The position numbers were made by a program, and so were the translations under genes. This document shows, in pieces, positions 12,666 through 23,463 of a stretch of DNA of 64,000 bases; position 1 is the stretch's first letter; every line of letters begins with the position of its first letter. This DNA is from Anisakis pegreffii (taxonomy: Eukaryota > Nematoda > Chromadorea > Rhabditida > Anisakidae): contig JAPYMA010000154.1 of NCBI GenBank assembly GCA_035041965.1, positions 62,001 through 126,000 of the forward strand, read 5' to 3'. Below the pieces are notes generated by a model. It saw only the letters and a program-made list of their open reading frames with translations, was not told the DNA's origin and made no database searches.

Positions 12666-14684
12666 TCGGGATGTTCGCCATATTTTTTCCTATCGCTGTT
12701 TAAATGGAAATTGAACACTAACATCGTTCCGTTCACTAAAACCGCTTTTTCATTTAAACTTCCATGTTCCAATTATACAATTGTTTAGTTGTATTGAGTT
12801 GTTGTATAAAACGATTAAATGTAATTTGATAACTGGAAAATACTTTAACAATGAATAGTATGAATAATAAAGACGACTCAGGTGATGATTTCTGACTTTT
12901 ATTTACTTGAAACGTCTAGAATTTTGTAACGATCGCTTTGTAATTGTGAATAATAATTTCGCTGAATGTCACCATATCAAACTCTCCACGCTTTAGTGGT
13001 AAGACTGTATAGTATTTTGTGTCTTTAAATTCTGTCGTACTCATTGAAAAGAATTCTCATTGAATTCTATAGCTTCATGCTTTTTAATTTTCATTTGTTG
13101 AATACCTCAGTTATGACGACTTGTATTGAAGTTTTATTTCAGTTAAAATTTAATTTCAATAAACGAACAATTATTACGCTTTACATTGTGTTTTGTTAAG
13201 CATTTATTTGGAAAGAATTCTTAGTACTCATTGTACAGTATTGGTGCACAATGAGAATTGTACTCAGTGAGCAATCGTAAGATATCCGATAATCGTAAGG
13301 TGATGAATCCACTCTCAACCATCTGATGATGATAAACGAGAAATTTCTGTGTGATAGTTGCTGGCATTCACCAAGATCGAATCACTTCCCATCTTTTTTT
13401 TCATTTACAACCGCTCATCTTCGTTTCATTTGTTGTCCACATGGGATATTTTCTCAATGGAATGATGAAATGTTGCTCGCTGGATTCGTCTTCGTTCAAC
13501 AAAGTAACCTCTGATTGATCGGATCGTTAATGGTCCTATCGATGACCAGGCTACTCAGAATCCAGCATTTGACCAACTAGTAAATCCTCCTGTTCAGCTC
13601 TTAATATTCAAGCAAACTTTCATCACTGTTCCCGCTTAAACTCTGTCTTCTGATTGATGTTGTTTGAGTGAGATAACTACTGCTGCATGCGTTTCTTCTC
13701 GTTAATGAAGGATTGCATTTTTCCCCACGCTGACAGTTCGATAAGATAAGTTTTGTACCCAATCCACTGATGAAAACAATTCTTCGATCAGAACAAATCA
13801 TCGGGGCGCCTCATGCTGCTTCTCTACTGGGCTGTCCTGTCCGATCACCGAACTTGCAAAAATCTTGTTTGATCGTTTCAAAAAATTCTTCAGCAAAACG
13901 CACTTAAGCCACATATTATAATAAAGTAAACTCCGCAATAACGCATTATTATGTTATTGCTCGCTTATTAATTGCTCGCCTCGCCATTGACTGCGACCTT
14001 ATACGGTTTTATAACGGAAGTCGAACTATAATGAATGCTTCGAATGGAATGCCAAGCAAGCGAGTTATACTCACTGAAAGGCGTTCACGAATGCTTTGTA
14101 CTTCTATTGTTTATCTTCAGTTCACTTTCCTTATTTATTTATCTTTATGCTCAGTCTTAGAGATTTGTTTGCGCTATGAGGTTGATTATCCGCTTATTTT
14201 CTCATTAGCCACTCGACGAGTGAAAAGAGGAAGTCACTTCGTAGGCTGCATTCAGCGAAAAATCTATCTTCGTTGTTGTTACTTAATATAGCTGCGGAGG
14301 TGTAGTTCCAGTGAACAATTAGTTCGGCATTATCCTTCTCGGAAAACAGCCTAGTTTGTTGGTAACCGTTGTTAGAGTTCTGGTAATTCGGTTTGAGGTG
14401 ATGAAAGGTTGACTATCGAACTAATTTTTGCTAGAATCACATTGCACTAGGTTGCACGGCTGGGTTGACGTTGTAAATCTCTCTGCTTCCATCCGATAAT
14501 GGAGTGACTGTCGCTGAATGTCTTGGGATAGGCTGTAAATCAAACATTCTTGCGTTCATACCTTTTTGTGGTTCTTGTTCTGTTATAATCATTTCTATGA
14601 TGTTGAGCGTGTGTGATTGTCAGGCAATTACATGTGCGAACGAATAGTTTTCTCCCGAATCTGAATCATAATCGGCAAAATTCA
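12666..14684. other. Intergenic region between BRICHOS-like and SLC46-like genes
   Basis: No exon was recognised. It should hold the 3' UTR of the upstream gene and the 5' region of the transporter. A short hairpin, CTCATTGT with ACAATGAG, lies at about 13227-13255. A GATTGTCAG acceptor-like site ends at 14622, 62 bases before the transporter ATG. It could be an ordinary 3' splice site or a trans-splice acceptor. The open frame at 14031-14291 is uncharacterised. Confidence 0.45.
12866..12871 (+). promoter_or_regulatory. Candidate AATAAA polyadenylation signal
   Basis: The hexamer AATAAA lies about 200 bases after the TGA stop (12663-12665) of the BRICHOS-like gene, a fitting 3' UTR distance. 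Another AATAAA occurs near 13160. In AT-rich DNA such hexamers are common, so this is position-based only. Confidence 0.35.
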
Positions 14685-17600
14685 ATGATGACGGAACCAG
14701 CGAGCAATCAAGCGATCGAAGTTGCTTCAATAGGACCAGCGATGAAATTGGAAGCCGAACAAAGCGAGAGGAAACCCGTTCTTCATCGAAGTCATCGAGT
14801 TGCTATACCCTTATGCGTCTATTCAGTTACCGCTTCGATGTTCTTGCCCGTATTTCAATCACTTATCTATCAAAAGGTTCCTTTTAAGTCGAAATTTCAC
14901 TCATACGTATTCCATATTTTGGAGGAGTTCTTCCAATGAACTGATACCTATGGAAACTTCTCTATTTCAAATTGCTTTTTGTGAAGAATTTGTAAAGATT
15001 TCATATGTAGTTTTCTTATATAAACGTTCCCTTAATTGTTGCAGGTGTGCGAACAAAGCGAAAGCACGCTTGGAATCATAGTTAATTGTTCAGATTATCA
15101 GACTGCATCGACGAATCAAAGCCTTCAACTTGAAGCCAACAAAATACTCCTTCTTTGGTCAACTTTTACTGAAATTTCGTGTCTAGTAATCATTTAGCTG
15201 TGATTTCATCCAGGATGTCTATTAGGGTACCCATGGTTTTTGAGTCGTGAAGTGCGTTATTGATTCAAATTCCATGTACTGATTATTCTGATGAAAATAA
15301 ACTTTGACTGCAGATGCGGTCGGTACGTTTAGGATTTACAAATTAAGAGAATTAGTTACACCTAGGTGGGATAAATGTTTCGTTTGGTTTAGATTTCTGA
15401 ACACTTATGTAATGAACGTTCTTATCAGTTAATTATTGAGTGTATTTATAAAATGATGCACTGCGTTATAGTTGCTGGCTGAATTGTTGATTATATTCAC
15501 ATGTACTTATTGAGTATGTTCATTTAGTAATTACTGGCCACATCCATTATTTAATTACATATTAATGGAAGTGCATTGTTGAAAGTTTTAGTAGTGTTGT
15601 GATGTGTGTAATTGGCGGTGTTTCATCGGCGCTTTTGGGACGTTTGGGTGACGCAAAATCACGAAAGATGGCATTGTTGGTGCCGTTCGCCGGATTGATT
15701 TTAGCAGACTGCACACTCATTTTGCAGTCGTACTTTTCTTATGTTCGGTTTTTTTCACACTGCGAATTTCGTCCTCTCTTCATTTCAGGCAGACTTTATC
15801 ATGAGAGAATATCCAATTTTAGGGACCTTTCGATCTTGGTCTAGTGACGAACAACATTTTGTTGTTTTTTTTGAGCGATTAGTGGTGTTAATAGAAAGCG
15901 TTTTTGAACCGGAGATTATGATAGTAGCAATAGTAATGCTGACTTTGATGATGCTTCATTTATATGAAAGTTGTAGAGCCATAGCAGTAAGAATAATAAT
16001 CAATGAAAATTGGTTCAGCTTTCAGCCTATTGGCTGATATTAAGCGAGGGCATGTTTGCGCTATGCGGTGGTTACATGTCGATCATCTCTTGTTGTTTTG
16101 CGTATGCGTCTGATGCTGTTTCGAATTCACCATCAAGGTCACGTTCGAAAACAATCGCCATTCTTGAAGGATTTCTCGGTCTTGGAGGTGTGTTAGTGCT
16201 GATTTGATGAGTGAGAGTAATTAGCCATTAAGTTGGTTCGAAATGAATGTATGCTTATCGGTTTTGTTCAGTCCAAGAATTTTACTTTCGTGGACGAAGC
16301 ATTGTGCGTTACTTTTTTTGAATTCAGAAATCGTATATTGTTATGCGCGAATTGAATTAGTGAAATTTCTACCCGAAATAGATTCAGAAGAAGACTCTTT
16401 GGGATAGTTGTATTAATCTGATTAGAATTCCATAAGTGCAAGAGACTGTATTAATCCAATTTTGTCATTAATCCAGTTGATTTTGTGGAGTGTTAATGAG
16501 TATTCGGTTGTTTCATTGTGTATAGGAGAATTTTGTGTTTCATTTGAAAAAGGAGGATTTATGGCAATTTTGATGTGAGCGCATTGCAGGCACGATTGGA
16601 TTTCTATGTACACCATTATTGAAAGTGGTTGGCTTTACGACCGTTTTTACAGCATTCTCGTTTTTGCATTGCTTCTGTATTCTTTGTTTCTTCCTGTTGC
16701 CCGACATCAAACATCAAACAGAAGATGGTTTGCCGCGTCCCGAACGGACATTCTGTGGGTGTAAAACATTTGTAAGTTTATCTGAAATCTCTTGTGTCAT
16801 TGCAGTCTTCTTTAAAAATGTAGTGAAATATAGAAATTGAATAAAAATTCGGTTGAATCCTGTTTTCGTGAATGGTTTTGCGATTGATAATCATAAATCC
16901 TCACGCTTCCATTATTTATAATCACAAACCTTTCAGAATTCGCTGAGAAGATCACGACAAAAATCACATCTGCCGGTATTGGTCTTCTCATTTGCAGTAT
17001 CGTTTCTTGCGTTCATCGGTGAGTGCATTGACGTTTGTGGTTTGTCGGTGAAGTTTTCGTGAATTGCTCTCACATTATTCCGTTGCGATTTAGATCTTCT
17101 TTCGATGCCATCTAAAAGATTCTGCTATTCTTATTTCTTCAGACTCTGATATATGGGGAGTGTAATTTTGATGATACTGCCTCAAAGTACCTGCCGATTT
17201 AATGTCTTCATTATTTCTTTCAAGGTTCAATACATATACTCTTCTATTACCTCAAGTACCGTTTCAATTGGGATGCCACTTTATACGGACTTTTGAAAGG
17301 ACCACTTCAGGCTGTATCCACCGTTGCGGTACGTTTCGAAATTTTTGGAATTTTTATATTTTGTTCTTCACTTACAATATTCAAGTGAAAATTAGATCAC
17401 ATTAAACAGTTTGGGAAACATTCTTTCGATAAGCGTCAATTCGGTTTCGGAATTTTTAAGAGATGAAGAGGCGTTCGTAGTATTTGACGTTTTGTAACAT
17501 CCGTAAGAAGAACATTGATCAGAGGTGAAATGATTTGCACTCCAGACACTTTTCCTATATCCGTGGCTGCGTTCACGTCGAATAGCCGATTGTTCATTAG

Positions 17601-18653
17601 TAATAGCTGGCATTATCTCAAGATTGATGGGTCGTTTATGGATTGCAGTTGCCTGGAATACTCATTCTGTGTTCTTATGTGAGATTTTGACTTATATTTG
17701 GTTTCGATTCAGTTTTTGTTTAATGCTTGATGATTTTGATTTCACTGGTATTTACTTTACCTGTGCTTATTTTATTTTGGATAGATATCATGTTGATATA
17801 ATTTTTATCAATGAGCCAGTAATGATCAGCACCATCCACGTGTCATCCTGATTCGTTGAATGTGGCTCTTCATTATGCAATAATATCAATTTCATTCCTA
17901 GTCGTTACTTTTAGTGATTCCCATTGATTCGCTGTCTCGTTTTTCGGCCACTGGTCTACGTGCTATGATGGCAAATTCTGTGATGCCTGAAGATCATGGT
18001 GAGTCGACATTTACATATTTAACGACGATATCGGTAGCAAATAAATCTGCAAGGAGTTTTTTTGAAAAATTATCAATAGGGAATGGACAGTTCTAGGAAC
18101 TTTTCAAAATTTAAACCTGTTTTTCAAATCAACGTTTAGGTGTATAGTTTCAGTTCAATGAAGTGTTCTGGTTGACTTGTGGGGTTGATTTAGTATTACT
18201 TTAGGATCTTTATTCGCACTGGTCGCAGTCGTCGAGGCTGTCTGTAATCTACTGGCAGCGGTAGTATTCCATCTCCTATTCCCTGTCTCAATTCCAGTTC
18301 TACCACAATTCTCATTCATCATCCTCGCGTCATTCCTTATCATACCTCTGTGGCTTATCTGGTCAGTTTATTTAAATTTTTGTTCTTTCGCGAAATTCCA
18401 TCTTTATTGCAAAAATTTTGAAGTTCGCATAACTTACAATCAGATAAATTTGAAATCTGCTCCATTTTTGTCCTTTCGTTCCTTCCAACCGTATTTGGTC
18501 TGATATATGCTTGGATGAGAAATCAGTTTCTTTCCAAATTTCAGGTCACGCTGGAACGATCTCTCAGTAGTTGCAGATCATTCAGCAAAAGAAACTGAAA
18601 TGAAAACTATGGAAAATGGTGTTGTGGAAGAAACAGAACGATTGGAAAATTGA
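14685..18653 (+). CDS. SLC46-like major facilitator superfamily transporter
   Basis: Eleven exons: 14685-14876, 15045-15178, 15592-15742, 16019-16187, 16590-16771, 16937-17018, 17225-17328, 17546-17678, 17915-17998, 18205-18361, 18545-18653. They total 1497 bases, an exact 498 codons plus stop, with every split codon consistent. The product has about twelve hydrophobic stretches. After the first helix comes IYQKVCEQ and a Cys/Asn-rich loop, typical of SLC46. An MFS motif A variant, GRLGDAKSRK, lies between helices 2 and 3. LSEGMFALCGGYMS follows, then a long central cytosolic loop (PDIKHQTEDGLPRPERT), and FYYLKYRFNWDATLYGLLKG, which strongly recalls helix 7 of the family. SLC46 members are proton-coupled or solute carriers at the plasma or lysosomal membrane (folate and related cargo); the substrate here cannot be told. 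The first ATG pair (14685/14688) was chosen because earlier ATGs are out of frame. The acidic C-tail is hydrophilic. Confidence 0.88.
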
Positions 18654-21600
18654 GAAATTTTATGCACTTAATTGGATGAAACATGAATCTTTCATCTTTT
18701 TTAGGCGATGATAAGTGCTATGTTGAAGGGCTTCTATGGTTGAGATGTAGTGTGTGTTTTCTTTCTTTTCATTTTTTTTAAACTACTGAATATTATCTCA
18801 GATGGTTTTTTCGAATTTCAAGTACATTTTCGTCTGAATATTTTCGTATTTACAGCTTAATGTTGGACGTTTGAAACTTGTTCATGTTGACGTTATGGCT
18901 GCTCGGTCCTTGAATAATATTTTTCGTTCGTTACCACCTCTCAGAAATTCAGTTTCTCCTCTCATTTGCTTGAGTGCATAGTTTCTGCTCGTATTTTTTA
19001 AAGTTGTGACATTAATGATATAAAAGTTTCTAAGGTTTTGCTTCAAGCATCACGGAGGTGGACTATTTAATTGTGTCCACATCGTGCTAAGATTATCCCA
19101 TGCCATTTCAACGTGAAAATTTTGTTAAAGAAATTTGAAAGCTTTCCTTCTTGCGAATGTAATATAGTACTTCTGCATGCCCATGTAATATTTTGATCTC
19201 AGCATTGTTGTTTCCGTTTTTTGTCGTAATTAATTTAACAGTTATTTATAATAGTTGGAGATTCTTCTCGGATATTATGTGTTGAGATCAATCAGTCTAT
19301 TCAAATTGCTTTTCTTTTCGGTCTCTTTTTATCAGTTGATTTATCCTCCAACGAAATATTCACAAATATTTGTTTGTATCATTTTTCGTTCACTTGGAAA
19401 TGGAACAATGAAAACCGTTTTCTTTTCATTGAGGGTTCGTGCCAAATCCATTATTATTGATGTCTTTTGTTGCGCTGAAGTCTTTTTTGAAAGTTCTCAT
19501 AAGTTCATGGTATTCAACTTCTGATTTCATGGTCAAATTTTCAATAATTTGGTCTTGTTAGTTTTTAATTAACCTTACTATTAGTTTGGTCTTAATCTGT
19601 GATTGATGATCTTGATAATTTTATCGATATTTCTGTTGATGTTTCCTCATTTGATTTCCTTTTTCGAGAATTCCTTGTTCATTCGTAATCGTTCATGTGT
19701 GGATTGTTAATTAATTTGATGAAATTCATCCAGTATTCATGTTTTAGCGGCTTGTTATTCTCTTCTTCATTTTGCTCTTTTTTTCTAACTCTTCGTTTTA
19801 ATATCATATATATTTTTTGTTTCTTTTTGAATTCTCACTTTTCACACTGCTATTATGTGCTAATATGCAGAGAAGTTGTCGTAGTTGCTCGAAAATCCTG
19901 TCGTCTAGAAATCCGTTCGAGGAACTTGTTTATGATTGTTATCTAGATTTCAATGATTTTTACCTAAACTCTGTTCAACGTGCGTCTCGCTGGTGAGAAG
20001 CTCGAGCTAAATCCTTCAGATTTTACGGTACACCTAAGCCAGGTGCATTCTAATTAGTACGTTGATATATGAGTAGTACTTTTCTGCTATACTTGTTGAT
20101 TATCTGTCTACCGTTCCCTTTTTTGATTAAAAAACTGAACTTATGCAATGTCGTTTCCTACTCCGCTCCTTCTACATATGTTTTTGCTTCTTTTTTTCTA
20201 CCGTCATACACTACCTGCATTTGTAAACGATTTAAACGTTTTTGCAACAATTTCGGTAAAATTCGTTGAAATTGTTCTTTTGAATCCCGGGAAGTGCTTA
20301 TACTGTTTTTGCTGAAGTAAAAGACAGCTTATGTAGTTCTCGAGATGTATTTCTGCGCTTCATGATTTTGGATATTTATATAAATTTTATATGTTGTCTT
20401 TTATCGTTCGTGTAATTCTCGTATGATTCTAGGATGATTACTGCATGTCGCTTTTGATTTTTGATTAGTTTTCTATCACCATGGTTATTAGGATGCGCGA
20501 AACTTTATGAAAAAACTGTAATTTGTGTGCTGTTTTAGTAATTTTTTCCACTTTATACCATAAGATTTTATGTAAGATATCTTCTTGATACTTTATTTCA
20601 CTTATAATCGATGTTGTTCTATTGATTTGTTGTTGAATGGTTCCTCTTTTTTTTCTCAATTCAGCTATTCTTTTACTTTGTATTTTCAAATTTTGTTCCT
20701 TAATTGTTCGCTCGTTTTTTTTCATACTCGAGCGCTGAATAAAGGATTGTTGAATTGTGAAAAGTTTTTCTATGTGTTCAAGGTCTTCATATGCGATGAC
20801 ATTTTGGAAAACGGTAAAGTAATAGGTGCAGGGAATATCACGATACGCGTAGTAGTTAACGTACCGATTTTATGGAATTCCACGACGAATTAATTGGATC
20901 TCCAATACGGCTGCACTAAGTTTTACAGAAGCCACATCATCAATGAGTGGACATTCGGAAGTTCAGATGTAGAAATAATGGCGAAGGGAAGTCGCATAAC
21001 ATCAGAGCTTTCATTTGCATTTGAGATTTTTATGAATAAAAAGAACACTGTTATCGGTATATCCTCCCGTGCTTAATTCAACGGGATGGGACGACAAAGA
21101 AATGGAAGGGGGTATGCATGCTAAAGTTCTCATTTATTAAAGGGGACGAGAAATAAGAGATGATCGATTACAAGGTAGCGAGATGGACTAGGAACGTTCA
21201 CATGAATTCGACGAGAAACAATTGGATTTTTCAGGCGATTCTGTCCCTTGCAGCAATTATAGCGTTGTTTTTCTTTTTTCAAATTTACCCCTAAATAGAT
21301 CCAGTAGATGCATTTCAACTTCAACGTTGAACTACGAGTTAATTCTGCTACGGAATTCTTTATTTCATTTCTTTCCTTAAATTCCGATAACATCGTTTGT
21401 TTTTTTAGTCCACGTATGTATTCCATGGTTTCCAAAAAGTTTATAATTTATGATACTGTTCTGTGTGTAATGCTGAATGTTGGTTTGTTTTGCGATTAAT
21501 CATAGGGTTCTTTTTTTTCAGTTACCTATAAACAGACATAATACAAAAGCTGTCCAACTTTTCCTGCTATAACTTCCTTTTTCAATCATTTCGAACTATC

Positions 21601-22720
21601 TTCTGAGGTCTGGTTGATCCATCTAGACTTAACCTTGAACTTATGTTGTCCGTTGGAAATATAAAAAGAAACTGAGTTTCATCGAATGGTATTTAAGAAT
21701 TGTTGAGCTGCGGCTGGATCTTTCATTAAATTTCACTGATTTTATGGCGAGAATGACGATTCGAGGGACAGAAACACAATTTTTAAACGGAGCGAGATTA
21801 GATAAGATAAGATCGAGGTAAGGGCAAGTGAGACAAGATAAGAAACGATCAAGGTGATGGTAGGTGATCACGAGAAATGATCACGATCTGGCGTTTCTCG
21901 CCTATGCCTCTGTCATTTAATGTTCATTAGTATGAAGTGTTTGTGTCATATCATTTTCATTGATAAGTTATTCATACATGTCAATTGCATGCACGCTTAG
22001 ACAGATTAATTATAATTTGAATAACTCATGCCACTAACTTCTTTCCTTTCTCTCCCCACCAGTAAGCTGCTTAACCCACAGACGTATTGTATGCTACCTG
22101 CAGATCCCTATTCTTAAAACTTTCTTAAAGTTATGCAAGCTTTAAAAGTCCTCAAATAGAATTGCTCGATGTTGTTCGGGGAGTAAAAAAATGATTTAAA
22201 TAAGTTTTTCCTATAAACCCTTCTCAGCAAACCAATTTGTTTGATCCTTTCCGTCAATATTTGTAAAATTTCTTGTCACCAATTGTCACGACTGTAGATT
22301 CGTGAAGAAATTTTGAACAATACTAGAATGGATTAAAATAATATAAATAGTTTGATTGACAGCAGATTACTTACGCGATGAGCCATTAGATTTCATATGA
22401 CGACCTATCCAGGAGAGCATCAATGAGGAAATATTCAAAGGGATAGTTGGATAAGATTAGAGTGATTTCTAAGGCTTGATTAAAAGTAAATGCGAAAAAG
22501 TGAGATGAATGGACGGAATAAATCAGTAGAAAAGCAAAACGTTACAGTTTTTAAGTTTCATTTCGTGGAGCTGGAATGAAATCATACAGCCGCATGACTT
22601 ATTTGAGATAACTTCTTCACCGTTTGTTTTGTATTGATTGATGATCTTGTTCGTGGTTCATGTCATTATTAATTGTTGTGTGCATTTATGATCTTGTTCG
22701 TGATTCGTGTTATTATAGAA
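18654..22720. other. No recognisable gene; thymine-rich top strand
   Basis: Downstream of the transporter stop the + strand is conspicuously T-rich up to about 21.5 kb, similar to the introns of the + strand genes. It yields hydrophobic-looking short open frames (for example 19255-19524 and 20585-20893) that reflect base composition and not recognisable proteins. It may be a long 3' UTR or intergenic DNA. No convincing exon pairs or AATAAA close to the stop were found. Confidence 0.4.
22641..22716. repeat. Two ~29-bp direct repeats just upstream of the spliced-leader-like element
   Basis: ATGATCTTGTTCGTGGTTC at 22641 recurs with few changes at 22688, 47 bases apart, continuing through ATGTCATTATT and GTGTTATTAT respectively. 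The second copy ends about 5 bases before the spliced-leader-like sequence at 22721. Confidence 0.6.
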
Positions 22721-22790
22721 GGTTTAATTGCCCGACTTTGAGGTAATTTGGAAATAAACGATTTTTGGAAATCTCGCAAGTCATTACACT
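22721..22790 (+). ncRNA. Spliced-leader RNA-like element (gene or pseudogene)
   Basis: Bases 22721-22742 match the 22-nucleotide nematode SL1 leader at 19 positions (differences at 10, 14 and 16). They are followed at once by a GT donor (GTAATTTG), as in SL RNAs. The stem that sequesters the donor is preserved: AATTGCC (22726-22732) pairs with GGTAATT (22742-22748), leaving a nine-base loop, the same geometry as SL1; the change at position 10 turns A-U into G-U. ATTTTTGG at 22761-22768 resembles an Sm-binding site. Against a functional gene, the leader-to-Sm distance is short, no strong 3' stem-loop was found, and it is a single copy here. The end is approximate. Confidence 0.35.
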
Positions 22791-23349
22791 GTTAGCAAAC
22801 AGTAAATCGTCAAAGTATCGTTACCAAGTCGATAAGTTGAAATCGACCAACGCCAGAGTCGTCTGACTCATGCATTAATCCTAACCCAAACTTCCCAATC
22901 CCCCCAACTCAACAATTATTAATCTGACAGAGTGCACTCAAAACTACAACTACCGCCACTTGGATAACAACGGCATCTGCAAATTCAACCGGCAGCCGAG
23001 TTATAACGACAAAAGAAAGTCTTATATCAAATTATAATTATACCTTATATCAGTACGTTGGTTTACCTCAAACGGTTAATTATTAAAACATATATTATAT
23101 GAAAACGATTTGGGTTGCAAATTTATCTTAATTCATTCATTCTACCCTTCTTCACTACTCATTTGATTTGTGCATCATAATTTCCTTTTTGTCTTCATTC
23201 CATATTCACATTGATTGTCTTAATTATATTGTATAACACGGCCGTATTTACAAGCAAATAATAATCACTAAGCATCTACTTGTCGTCTTTTACAAAACAT
23301 CCTCTGGAATGGAAAGGCTTCTGGGAATCGTTTGTCGATAAGCAAGAGA

Positions 23350-23463
23350 TACCCCAAGTTATTAAGTTTATGCATACAATAATATTGTACCCCAAGTTAT
23401 TAAGTTTATGCACTCAATAATATTGTACCCCAAGTTATTAAGTTTATGCACCCAATAAAATTG
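23350..23463. repeat. Tandem array, three copies of a 38-bp unit
   Basis: Units begin at 23350, 23388 and 23426 with TACCCCAAGTTATTAAGTTT and differ at only a few bases (for example CATACAA, CACTCAA, CACCCAA). Exact 38-base spacing and near identity show recent duplication. There are no unique spacers, so this is a minisatellite. Confidence 0.9.

Noticed and set aside
17202..17405. 67-codon frame across an SLC46-like exon
   Set aside because: The +2 frame here (FYYLKYRFNWDATLYGLLKG) matches the transporter family and fits both splice phases; the listed frame does not.
23350..23463. CRISPR-like array
   Set aside because: Copies are contiguous with no unique spacers, and the genome is eukaryotic.
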